Shown in pieces: positions 32,626 through 43,209 of a stretch of DNA of 64,000 nucleotides. The translations under genes and the position numbers were made by a program. This DNA comes from Talaromyces rugulosus. Its lineage: Eukaryota; Ascomycota; Eurotiomycetes; Eurotiales; Trichocomaceae. The stretch spans positions 5,456,001 through 5,520,000 of the forward strand of contig NC_049562.1 of NCBI RefSeq assembly GCF_013368755.1. The letters run 5' to 3'. How positions within the stretch are numbered: the stretch's first letter is position 1; the number at the start of each line of letters is the position of its first letter. Under the pieces are notes generated by a model that had not been told where the DNA came from, ran no database searches, and worked only from the letters and a program-made list of their open reading frames with translations.

Positions 32626-35526
32626 ATGTCTACCACGCCGACTCCCATCGAGGACCAGGGCCGGCTTCTCGAAGAGGCCCTGGGAGTGGTGCGGCAGCAG
32701 TCGCATATGATGCGGAAATGCCTGGAAAGCCCCGGCAAACTGATGGATGCTCTCAAATGCGCGTATGTTCAACGTCCCTCATCCTGGTTGCTAGGCAGCC
32801 GTTTCTTGTCGCATACATCTTTTTACTCACGTCTCAATTCCAATGGCTAGGTCTACCTTTGTATCAGAGCTGCGAACATCCAGTCTGGGTCCGAAACAAT
32901 ACTACGAGCTGTACATGGCCGTCTTTGACGCTCTTCGTCATCTCTCCGTCTATTTGCGTGAAAGCCACCCAGTGAACCACCTCGCGGATCTGTACGAGCT
33001 CGTACAATATGCCGGAAATATCATACCTCGTCTATACCTCATGATCACAGTTGGAACGGTGTATATGGCAATTGAAGATGCTCCCGTCAAGGAGATTATG
33101 AAGGATATGATGGAGATGAGCCGCGGCGTTCAACACCCTGTGCGCGGTTTGTTTTTGAGATATTACTTGTCCGGCCAGGCAAGGGATTTCTTACCAGAAG
33201 GAAAAAGTGACGGGCCAGAAGGGAATATCCAAGACTCGATCAATTTTATCCTGACCAACTTCGTGGAAATGAACAAGTTATGGGTTCGGTTACAACACCA
33301 AGGACATTCTCGCGAACGCGAAAAGAGAACGCAAGAACGGCGGGAGCTGGAGCTGCTGGTGGGGAGCAATATTGTTCGCCTCAGCCAGCTGGTGGATTTG
33401 GAAGCTTACAAGTCGACCATCTTGCCGCCTTTGCTGGAACAAGTAGTTCAATGCCGAGACGTCTTGGCGCAGGAGTATTTGCTCGAAGGTATGGTGGTTT
33501 GTCTCTCTTGGGAATGATAAAAAATGCTTATTTTCTCTACCAACAGTGATCACCAAGGTCTTCCCAGATGAGTATCATCTTCATACTCTAGACCTGTTGC
33601 TTTCAAGCATAGCTCGGTTGAACCCACATGTTGATATGAAAAAAATCGTTATTGGTCTTATGGACCGCCTCTCATCTTACGCTATAAGGGATGCAGACCA
33701 GACCGATGATCCAGCCAAGAAGAAAGAAAACGAAGAAGAAGCAGTTGCGAAACTGCTCGAGAATTTCAAGCTTGCTGAGGATAAAAAGGCCGAAGAGGTC
33801 AAGGCAGAGCCAGCCCAAGAGAATGGCGACAAGACCGAAGAAGAGCCTGCACAGCACGCGGAAGAGGGTAGCAAAACACCCGAGCAAACAGATACGAATG
33901 GGTCGAATTTGACGACTGACATCAAACTTTACGAGATATTTTACGAGCAAGTTGTGAATCTGATCAAAACAAGGGGGCTGCCTATACAAGACACCATTGC
34001 TCTACTTGTATCTTTGGCTAACCTTGCCCTGTAAGGCTCTTTACCTACTTTGGAAGATGGTTGGAAGCTGACTTTTAAACAGCAACATTTATCCGCAACG
34101 ATTAGAATATGTCGATCAAGTTCTGGATTATGCGACTCAAAAGACTACAGAAAATGCGGACCAGGCTGATCTCCACGCTGCACCAGCACAGCAAAACCTC
34201 TTGAACCTTCTTCTCGCACCACTAAACTCATATGTATCTATGTTTACTGCTCTTGCACTGCCTCACTATATTTCACTTCTCGCATCACAATCTTATCCGA
34301 CCCGAAGAGCCGTCGCAACTCAAGTCATTCGAAACCTCCTCAGCAGCAAAACCACCATCACAGACGCGGAGAACTTGGACCGTGTTCTCCAGGTTCTAAA
34401 AGTCCTCATCAAGGAGGGCGTGCCTCATTCTGCAGGCTATCCTGGCGTTCATCCGCAACGACGTGGCGAAACCGACGAGACGATTGAGGAGCAAGGCTGG
34501 TTAGCCAGACTGGTGCATCTCATTCAAGGACCTAATAATGACACCCAACTCAAGGTATGGACTCTGGTTTGTAGTTTTGGGATTTTTTTACTGATAGGTT
34601 ATTTAGCTTTTGCAAGCCACCCGAACTGCATACTTTGAGGGAAATGAGCGCATCCGATACACCACGCCGGCCATCATTACAGCATCACTGCGGTTAGCAC
34701 GAAAACTCAAATCACGCGAGCATTATGAGGACAACTGGCAGTCTCAGTCATCTACACTGCACCGTTTCATGCACCAGTGTATCAGCAATCTCTACCAGCG
34801 AGTCAACACGCCCGGTTGTGCTGATCTGTCCCTGCGCCTTTTTGTAATGTGCGGCGAAGTGGCCGATCAAACGGGTTTCGAGGAGGTTAGCTACGAGTTC
34901 TTAGCACAGGCATTCACTATTTATGAAGACGCCATCAGCGATTCTCGAGCGCAGTTCCAAGCCGTCTGTATCATAGCCAGCGCTCTCCACAACTCGCGAG
35001 GCTTCTCGAAAGAAAACTACGACACCCTCATCACCAAAGCTGCCTTGCACGGAAGCAAACTACTGAAGAAACCCGACCAGTGTCGTGCTGTTTACTTGGC
35101 AAGTCATCTATGGTGGGTTGTTGAAAACTCACAGAGAGAAGAGGATGCGGCGAATGTAAGTTTCTTTCTCTTTGCATATTAATAAAATTCAGTCTAACCA
35201 GTCTACAGCTATACCGCGACGGAAAACGTGTCCTCGAATGCCTCCAACGAGCCCTTCGCGTGGCCGATGCCTGCATGGACACCGCGGTGTCAGTGGAGCT
35301 CTTTGTCGAAATCCTCAACCGATACGTTTACTACTTTGATCAACAGAACGAAACCGTAACTACCAAATACCTGAACGGGCTCATCGAGCTGATCCATTCC
35401 AACCTGCAAACCAACGACGGCGAGGAAAACCCCAGTCTCGAGAATCCGAAGCGCCATTTCCAGCGCACTCTCGACTACATCAAGTCGCGGGATTACGAGG
35501 GAGTTGTTACAGAAGCAAGACAGTAG
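32626..35526 (+). CDS. VPS35: Retromer subunit Vps35
   Basis: Six exons (32626-32762, 32851-33488, 33547-34030, 34083-34554, 34607-35155, 35209-35526) give 865 aa with all junctions in frame. The N-terminal block ([20 protein letters not shown], then [34 protein letters not shown]) and the signature [14 protein letters not shown] with [19 protein letters not shown] identify Vps35. The rest is alpha-solenoid; an acidic, low-complexity insert (about residues 345-405, KKENEEEAV...[12 protein letters not shown]) precedes the C-terminal repeats. Vps35 is the cargo-binding scaffold of retromer, returning receptors such as Vps10 from endosomes to the Golgi. Length is normal. The gene is in a tail-to-head line with NST1. 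Confidence 0.97.
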
Positions 35527-36590
35527 GGTGGTTTCTCTTTTCTTTTTTTTAATATTCTCTTAAGTCGCTCGTGTAATGTGTATGGTGTTGTTCATGTCAT
35601 GAATTCACTTGATATCCTTTTCACATGCTGCTTATCTTCTTTGTAGAGATCATACCCAAGCCTTGCGCAATTGACATATACCTATCAATACATAAAAAAA
35701 GGCTCAAGCGCGTAGCATGGGCCAAGGACTACGCGTTATGTTCCAGATATCTGCAACTAGTATCCTCTCCCTGTCGATATACACAACTGATTCGACGCCA
35801 TTTATTAATAGAAACACCGCATACTAAGATTCAAATATTGCATAAGATGAATCTTGACAATGTACTCCATATTTATTATGTAATTAGCAATTATGTCAAC
35901 TCAACTGCTACATGTTCAGCCACACCATATAGCTAGTAGTTGGGTCCACGTTACATACGATAGAGATGACGTCTTGGCTTAAATGTGAGACAGGGCTTTG
36001 GCTGCGACATATTTAATATCATTGGTAACTAGCAGGAGAGTTTCAGACACATGCGACAGGCTAGAGAATTCTACCAAAATGTGGCGCATAATCGGATGAA
36101 CAGCTGCGGCTTGCTGCAAGACCTCGCAAACAGCCAAGCGTCGAAACTAGAAGCTGACCCTGGATCAAGCTGAACCGGCCTCATCCTTTTCCCTGCTTCT
36201 TCTTCTTCTTCTTCTTCTTCATCCTTCCCTTATCCACTAGCCACCGACGGTTTTAGCGATCTGCGTCGATCCCCGGTATTTTCTCGAACTGTTTAGTATT
36301 CTTGTCTCACCCAATCTGCGCCTCCGCCTCTCACAATCAGCTAGCCCAGTGCTCGGGCTGAACAATCCCTCTCCACAATCAATCCCCCCCCCCAAACAGC
36401 TGCGACAGCGCTGGACATCGGATTGCATTTGTCTTTAGCACGGTCCTTTATCTGTGCCTGTTATAGCGCCTAGTCGAGTCCGTGTCTCACTACCAACGAC
36501 GTCTTCTATCGAGTCTTTAAACCGCGATCTTCCCCCCCCGTTCTCTGCCGAACGACCGCTCTTCGTTATCATCGACAATACACGGCTGCC
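35527..36590. other. Intergenic: VPS35 3' flank and Rho2 promoter / 5' UTR
   Basis: A TTC-repeat pyrimidine tract at about 36196-36221 and several C/T-rich blocks (36385-36395, 36531-36540) lie upstream of the Rho2 ATG, as is common in fungal promoters. No gene is seen. Confidence 0.5.
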
Positions 36591-37615
36591 ATGGCTCAGC
36601 AACCAACAGACAATGTCATTCGAAGGTAGGTTCTACGGGAGAGAGAAATGCACAAAAATATATATTGGTATTGGGCTGCTTGTCGTCACGATTCGAGGGA
36701 TCATTGCCCTGGATTCGCGAAGGGCCCTTGCCGCCGATCTTTGTTGCCTAGACGTTCCTTGAAGCGGGCAGAAAAGAAAGAGAAAAATATCCAGTCTAAA
36801 AATGCTTTGGTATTCTTTGGGGCTTGGTCGCTGACTCGTCTTCTTCTCGGTCTAGGAAACTGGTTATAATTGGTGACGGTGCATGTGGTAAAACGAGTCT
36901 GCTCAGTGTCTTCACTCTTGGATATTTCCCAACGGTAAGTCTTGTGTTCGTTTCGCAATTATTTTTCAGTTATGCTAACTCTGAGACAGCATTATGTGAG
37001 TCTCCTCCCATCCTCGAGCGATTAGCGGCCTTTCATCTCTCCATAACGGCGACACGTTTCTGACCCGACTTAGGTGCCGACGGTATTTGAAAACTACGTC
37101 ACCGACTGCAGAGTAGATGGACGTTCCGTACAGCTGGCACTGTGGGATACAGCGGGCCAAGAAGATTACGAGCGACTGCGACCTTTAGCATATTCCAAGG
37201 CACACGTGTTGCTGATAGGCTTCGCTGTCGACACACCGGACTCGTTGGACAATGTCAAGACCAAGGTTAGTGACCGACGACGACGACGACAATAATCACT
37301 TGGCGGAAGCTTACAAATTTGTGACAGTGGATCGAGGAAGCGAACGAGCGTTGTCCCGGTATACCGATCATTTTGGTCGGACTGAAGAAAGATCTCCGAG
37401 ACGATCCCGTGGCAGTCGAAGAAATGCGCAAGAAATCGCTGCGATTCCTGTCGTCGAAAGAAGGAAGCGACGCCGCCGCTCAGATCGGAGCTCGAAAATA
37501 CCTCGAATGTTCATCGTTAACAGGAGAGGGCGTGGACGACGTGTTTGAAGCAGCAACCCGGGCGGCACTTCTCACATTTGAGAACCAAAGGAACTCTTGC
37601 TGTGTGATTTTATGA
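36591..37615 (+). CDS. RHO2: Rho-family GTPase, Rho2 type
   Basis: Five exons: 36591-36625, 36856-36934, a 6-nt exon 36990-36995, 37074-37265 and 37328-37615. The product is 199 aa. The G1 loop is GDGACGKTS; switch I is [13 protein letters not shown], where HY comes from the 6-nt exon and is needed for the universal Rho sequence; switch II is [17 protein letters not shown]; then [10 protein letters not shown] and ECSSLTGEG. The C-terminus CCVIL is a CAAX box ending in Leu, predicting geranylgeranylation. [18 protein letters not shown] and [11 protein letters not shown] are closest to fungal Rho2, which governs cell-wall alpha-glucan synthesis and polarity at the plasma membrane. The first intron is long (230 nt). 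Rho family is certain; Rho2 is likely. Confidence 0.93.
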
Positions 37616-38353
37616 GCAAGATGCTCCTTCTGTCGTCTGACTTCTATGACATAAAATGAGACTGTCCGGCAGCTACAGTAAGTGTTGCGCGCTCCGGTGC
37701 TCCTCATCTTGTCCACTCGCTAACACCAGCTCCCTTGTACAAGTCTCACCAACCCGATCTCCGTCTAGAGAGTCGAAATTCCAATCCGTCTATCTCCCCC
37801 GGCGACTATGAACATTCTTATAACCTCGAGACAAGACCCGCTTTGCATCGAATTTGGCGTTTTCCGGTGTTCTGTAAACCGTGTGTGCATGAATATATTT
37901 ACTCTTTGACTTTTAATGCGCGTTTGATGAAAACTTTCCTTTTTTTCCCGTTTTCTATTCCACATTTCATATTATACGTGTTTTTTTCTCCCTCTTTTTT
38001 CAAGTCCATACTTTATGTTACATATTTTGCAGATGTCATTGATTGTGGTGGCTACAAAATTGTGGACTACTCGTGTTTATCCTGGCGGTTGTGATTATAT
38101 GTACTTTTTTTGCAGTTGTAACAAAAAAGGCAGCAGCCTCGTCACTCATAATGAAGGTTGATTGATTATTTGAATATGCAAGAAAATCGAAACCGTATTT
38201 ATTATACATGTGGAAGTCGCCATCCAAAGCCTGAAAACGAATTCCTGATAAAAGCCGTCATTTCAAGCTCATCACGCAGGAATCTTGTTAAAGTTTTTAT
38301 CGATACAACACCCCCAACCAATTGTCATGTCAAAGAGAGGAAAACAAGAAAAA
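37616..38353. other. Convergent intergenic region
   Basis: 3' flanks of the Rho2 gene and of the mitochondrial ribosomal protein gene, T-rich near 37930-38000. No gene is seen. Confidence 0.5.
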
Positions 38354-38957
38354 TCAAATCTTCTTCCACTCATGATTCCACCCATCCTTTGGCGGACTAT
38401 CCGTCTGCAACCTTCCATACTCAATCGGGAACAAGTCCGTGAAAACACCTTTCTTATTCATCGCAAGTCGGAAGAGACGCGCTCCGCGCTCGCCGCAACC
38501 TGTTCGCAATTCCTCGCACGCGGCTGACATGGCCTGCTGTTGGCGCTGCAGCTCCATTTCGTGCTCGGTGCGCAATTGGTTCTGGTATAGGTTCCAGGCG
38601 CGGTGGATGGTCCAGTGGCGTAGGTATCTGTTTCGCGAGAAGCGGAGAGGGCGTGGGGTGAGAGGGTGGTAGAGAAAGTATCTAATGAGAGCTGTGTTTT
38701 TGTAAGTTTTTGAAGCCGGAAAAAAAAAGCATTGACGTCGCCGTTGGGATGGGCTGTTTTGGGGGTTACGTACTGACGCGCTTGTCCGGCTTGTAACCAG
38801 CATTCTTGCGCTTGGCTAGCGATGGCGTTGTCGAGAAAGAGGATGTCTGCTGCGAAGTACCTTGCAGCAATGCTGTCGTCGAGGCAATTGCTGGCCTGGT
38901 CATGGGGATTCGGAACACATTGGCCAAAGAGGCCAGTACGGGGGATAGGGACCGCAT
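38354..38957 (-). CDS. MRPL28: Mitochondrial large-subunit ribosomal protein mL40 (Mrpl28)
   Basis: Two exons (38774-38957 and 38354-38691) join across an 82-nt intron (GTACGT...ACACAG) to give 173 aa. The first 45 residues are Arg/Ser/Thr-rich without acids, a mitochondrial presequence with FSTTPSLAKRK as a probable cleavage region. The body reads PDKRVTLIRYFLYHPLTPRP, then LRFSRNRYLRHWTIHRAWNL, the conserved core of fungal mL40/Mrpl28. The protein sits in the mitoribosomal large subunit. A glutamine-rich helix follows (EMELQRQQQAM). The start is the first Met in frame and gives a good presequence. Confidence 0.88.
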
Positions 38958-39851
38958 TGGAATGAGCGCTCGATGCTGCTGTGAAATGAAATTGCCCCCA
39001 ACAACGTAGTTCTGTGTGTATCGCCCTTTGTCGTTGGGTTTCGTGGCTGTTGTTGAGGTGGTCGTGTCTGTCGGACTGTCTCTCTGGTGATAATTTAGGA
39101 GGGTTTAGTGTCTCATGTGGAGAACGCTTATATAATCTTTATCCTTATCAGCCTCCTAAAAGGCTCTTTTCTCTTTTTTCTTTTCTATTTTTGAATAATT
39201 TTAAATTAATTTTATTAATTGAAAATCTATCGATTTTATCAATTTATCTCCTTACTGTATTAATTATACATATTAGTTGAAGACTTGCTTTCTGTGCAAA
39301 CAACATTGTACCGGCGACAGCACTGAGAGTTATACTAAGTTTTGTTTTTGTAAAAAACATCACTTTATTACATCCAAAACCCAACAATCATAGACAAGCT
39401 GCTCGAGGAAAATACTATTTACCAACAAATCTACCCAAACATAGAGTAATGATTGGCTCTGCTCCGGTATACACGGACTGGACTCGACATCAGGACGAGC
39501 AAATATTGATTCGAGAGAATCGATCTGCCAAATCACTCTCCACGAACTGTTGGTGGCGTTTTATAAGGCTTAGTTATTCAATTGTTGCTTATAAATCTAA
39601 ACAACTGCTATCCTGAAACGTTCTTACGCAGTCGCATATTTCTTTTCGTAGAGCCGGAGACATTTCAATGTTCTCGTTGGCTCGGAGACATTCCATATTA
39701 TACAGACGTGGTTACATGTAATCTTTGCTCTAGAGAAAGGTACTTAAGATGCTATCAACTTCTTTGATTTTCCGAGTTTTATCTTCTTATCACATTCTCC
39801 CGCTCTATTCTCTTATTTTACCACATCTGTTCTTCTTTACACCGCCAAACC
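38958..39851. other. Intergenic, AT-rich centre
   Basis: The segment 39170-39270 is very AT-rich. The left part is the promoter of the mL40 gene and the right part that of the GST-like gene. No gene is seen. Confidence 0.5.
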
Positions 39852-40646
39852 ATGTCATCCACCTTGGACCTAACTCTCTTCCTTTGGTTAGAAGGCTTTT
39901 TCCCCAAGAGTGTTGCCTATTACCTCCTCTTTAAAGGCATTGTCAACTCTCCGGCCCAATTGTATGAGGGCACAACCAATGATCCTCGCCTGAAGATCCG
40001 AGTAATCTCTTTCAATGGATCTGCGTTTGAGGATGCCGACCCCAAAGATCCCAAGCCTCCCGGAAAGAGTTTGCCTTGTCTTCGAGTTGTAGACGGGGCT
40101 GCTGAAGAGAAAACAACCTGGATCCATGAAAGCTCGTCCATTTTGCGCTTTCTGGAAGACCATTATCCGCAAGAACCGCGTATGATGGGGACTGAAGCGT
40201 TGGACCGCGCTACCATGTATGACTGTTTGGCTGCTGTATATCAGGGCTTTAATGACTGCAATTACTATATTAAAAATGCAGCCGCGGTTACGACAAGCTG
40301 GTCAGGTATCCGGAATGAGGATAGAAGCCTTGTACTGGCCTCAAATGCCAAGAAAAGCATGGTCCATTCTTTCATAAAAGTCCAGGAGTGGGCAGCTGAG
40401 AGCCTGCAAGATAGCGGATGGCTGACCTCTGGGATAAGAAGCCCCGGCTTGGTTGATGTCGCGCTCGCTGCGGGTGTCAGATATATGGAGCTCAGTTACT
40501 CCTTTGATCTCTTCGAAGAGGAAGAGCTTGAACCTCTCCGCCAATGGTACGCTCGCTTTAAAAAATCTCAGTGGTGGGAGGACTATGAGGAAAGTGGACG
40601 TTTCCCAAAGGATATGTCTCACCCAGCAGACTGCCGTGAGGTTTAA
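39852..40646 (+). CDS. Glutathione S-transferase-like protein
   Basis: A single exon of 264 aa. The N-terminal half is thioredoxin-like (DLTLFLWLEGFFPKSVAYYL, then PGKSLPCLRVVDG with the cis-Pro, and WIHESSSILRFLEDHYP, the ES pair that binds the glutathione gamma-glutamyl group). The C-terminal half is all helical and ends with YARFKKSQWWEDY. No Cys is in the usual active-site position, so a Ser/Tyr-type or non-catalytic GST is likely. There is no targeting signal. The class cannot be named from the sequence. Such proteins serve detoxification or secondary metabolism, but no cluster surrounds this one. Confidence 0.8.
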   Translation: MSSTLDLTLFLWLEGFFPKSVAYYLLFKGIVNSPAQLYEGTTNDPRLKIRVISFNGSAFEDADPKDPKPPGKSLPCLRVVDGAAEEKTTWIHESSSILRFLEDHYPQEPRMMGTEALDRATMYDCLAAVYQGFNDCNYYIKNAAAVTTSWSGIRNEDRSLVLASNAKKSMVHSFIKVQEWAAESLQDSGWLTSGIRSPGLVDVALAAGVRYMELSYSFDLFEEEELEPLRQWYARFKKSQWWEDYEESGRFPKDMSHPADCREV

Positions 40647-41069
40647 GCATATTCAAGGGCTGAAAATGTAAAGGTCGGAATAATTTGCTTAGCCTTGCTG
40701 GGGTCTGAACTCACCACCTGGTCTGGTGGTGCAGAATCTGGGCGAGGATTTTGCAGGGTCCATGCAGGACGAGTCTGGTGTTGCACAGTTACCTGAACGT
40801 TGTCAGTACTGGCAGAATGCGCGATATCTTTCTAGATATAGTGGTGTCTCTCACAGGTGATGTAAAGAATGTATGTATATGTATATGTAATCTTCCGAGC
40901 GTCAAATAATATTCCTCACGCTATGTACAATGTTGTGTACGAAAAAAAGAGAGTTCCCTAGTCCGACTCACTGCAGACAAAAATAGAATGAACCCATGAT
41001 CCCAAACGCCATCAGAAGTTTCGTTATGCCGTAGTCGTGAGTATTAGCATGTGCCCAACCCAATTTATA
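40647..41069. other. Convergent intergenic region
   Basis: 3' flanks of the GST-like gene and the RING-CH gene, with a GTATAT-type microsatellite near 40871-40890. No gene is seen. Confidence 0.5.
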
Positions 41070-42614
41070 TCATACAACTTTCTTCTTCTGTCGATCATAA
41101 TTCAACACACGTCGTTTGCGATGCGTCTGGGCAAGTCTCCAGCGGCAGTAGAGCACCAACGCGTCCTTTAACAGAACAAAGAGGCACCCTCCAATGACAC
41201 TGCGACCCCATCGGCTTTGCAAAATCCCAACCCTGCCTCTTTCAAGTACAGATGGTGGCGTTGTCCATGTTTTAGGCAGCGCCAGTTTCAACAGCCCGCC
41301 CATACCGGCCGATATTGCCGGGAACAACAATGCCCCCAGGATAGTGTCTGCAAAGTTGCTTGTATCTTGGATAAGATCTTGCCGACGTCGGCCTAGGACT
41401 TGCTGCTCTTGGTTCTGGCCATCTTGCGCGGCACCGTCTTGCGGGTTATTGGCTTGGTTCTCATTGCCAGCCGGCGCAGCAGCACCCATACCTTGATCGT
41501 CTCGTTCTTCGTCGACACCGATTTGCAATTCCAAGTCGAATTCCATCAGGATGCCGCCGTTGCCAACTCCCAGCGCTCCCTGCTGGCCACCTCCCTGGTC
41601 ATCGTCTTGACGGTTTTCGCCTTCTCCACTGCGAGGTTGGATTTCGGCCAGCCATTTGCGCTCAAGTTTGCCAAACATTCGCTCATATAGGGCACCGTAG
41701 ATACTCTTGACGTAGGGCAACGCTGCAAATGTCATAGCTGCGCTAGGTGGCCATAGAGAGCCTTGGGGCTCGAGGTCGCCTTGGTTGTGGGTTGCGAATA
41801 ATAGAACTGGGATGGCAGGAAGAACACCTTCAGCCCATCGGAAGCGCGAAAAGACGAGTACTAGAGGGATAAATGGAATCCCCACGTTGCGAGCAGGACT
41901 CCATGTGTGATCGGTTCCGTGGTCGAAGATCCGTTGCGCGTCGTCCGTACCGAACACGAGATATATCGAGTACACTCCATGTGCACAGCATCCAGCCCAC
42001 AGAGTGCCCGCAAATGTAAAGACAAGCCCAGGCAGAACCAACTTCCCAGCAAGCTTCTCACAGGCTCGAACGAAATCGACAACGTAACTGCGCGGTCGCG
42101 AAATGACTATCTCTGATTTGCACTGCGGACATTGCATTTTCGAGGGCCCACCGCTGCGTTTGCGAGACCGGGGATTTTCAAGCTCGGCGAGCCAATCCAA
42201 CAGACAGGCCTCATGCGCGGTCAACGCACACGGGCAGGGAGAGCGCCAGTCGACGTTGTGTGGCGAGTCCTCGGTCTCATCGGTGTAGCAGATCCAGCAC
42301 TTTCGAGGCTCCTCTGCCGTCGACAATTCCTCTGTCTGTGCTCGTGCGTGCCTGGCATCTTGCGCATGCGTGTTATTGTTATTCTCCTGCTCCGCTGTTT
42401 CTGTCCGGGTGGGTGGCGGCGTAATATCGGCGGTTTCGACTGAAGAGGAGCGGTTGAGAAACACATCATCCGAAGACTCTACGCTGCTTACTGTTTCGTG
42501 GTCATTATATGTGGTGTCTGATTCGCCGTGGTCTTGTGTGCTGGGCGAACTGTAATTGGAGGTGGAGGATCGCGTTCTGCGAGTGTTGACCTGTCGTGGA
42601 GGAAGCGATGCCAT
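41070..42614 (-). CDS. RING-CH (MARCH-type) membrane E3 ubiquitin ligase
   Basis: A single exon of 514 aa. Residues 1-100 are Ser/Thr-rich and disordered. A RING-CH (C4HC3) finger spans residues 106-165: Cys106, Cys109, Cys127, Cys129, His134, Cys137, Cys162 and Cys165, with the typical WICY, CPCA, HEACLLDWL and CPQCKSEI. Hydrophobic segments follow at about 190-220 and 255-275, with more near 440-460 and 480-495, separated by an acidic Gln/Asn-rich insert (about 345-410). The call is therefore a membrane-embedded ubiquitin ligase of the ER, endosome or mitochondrial outer membrane. The C-terminal RKRRVLNYDRQKKKVV is basic and cytosolic. Substrates are unknown. Confidence 0.88.
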   Translation of the reverse strand: MASLPPRQVNTRRTRSSTSNYSSPSTQDHGESDTTYNDHETVSSVESSDDVFLNRSSSVETADITPPPTRTETAEQENNNNTHAQDARHARAQTEELSTAEEPRKCWICYTDETEDSPHNVDWRSPCPCALTAHEACLLDWLAELENPRSRKRSGGPSKMQCPQCKSEIVISRPRSYVVDFVRACEKLAGKLVLPGLVFTFAGTLWAGCCAHGVYSIYLVFGTDDAQRIFDHGTDHTWSPARNVGIPFIPLVLVFSRFRWAEGVLPAIPVLLFATHNQGDLEPQGSLWPPSAAMTFAALPYVKSIYGALYERMFGKLERKWLAEIQPRSGEGENRQDDDQGGGQQGALGVGNGGILMEFDLELQIGVDEERDDQGMGAAAPAGNENQANNPQDGAAQDGQNQEQQVLGRRRQDLIQDTSNFADTILGALLFPAISAGMGGLLKLALPKTWTTPPSVLERGRVGILQSRWGRSVIGGCLFVLLKDALVLYCRWRLAQTHRKRRVLNYDRQKKKVV

Positions 42615-43209
42615 GGTCGGCGATGCGACGGGGGCGGGGGATGAGAGTTTAGTCCGGGATTGTCTGGTCTCACGAGAATTGTGCGCTCATAGTCGATCGG
42701 TCTAGGGGCGTGTAGGTAGGATGCGGGGAGGGTATAATATAAGAATGGGGGATGCAGCGAGAGACGAGGTTGTTGAGATGATGCTCTGAGTTAATCGGCA
42801 ACAGCCCCGATTGCGGTGGAGCGCAGCGCCTGTTCCCGCTTCCGTCATAATGTGCTAGCGTCAACTGGTGCCTCGGCTCAATATACAGATCTCGGTTTCT
42901 ACTTTCAAAGCCCGCAGCTTGCAATTGTTGGAGTAAATACATTATATACATGCACCTCTGCTACTAAGTTAAACAGATCTCGCGACATGCAGTAAACGAA
43001 AAGAAAAATGAAACAATCGGTCGGCCTAAGTGAGTAAATAGGTCGACTTGTCTCGATATGCATATTTTAACAGCAATCATCATAAGTGACTTTTTTCCAA
43101 AGAGCAGCCACGAGAACGCCCAGGATATCCATAAATCAAAAGATACCAAGATGAATGAAACGACACAAGTAAATAGCACTTATTTCCCCATGTGACTCGT
43201 ATATTTGGT
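42615..43209. other. Intergenic: RING-CH promoter and ILV2 3' flank
   Basis: No gene is seen. The 93-codon frame at 42670-42951 shows no protein features. Confidence 0.5.
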
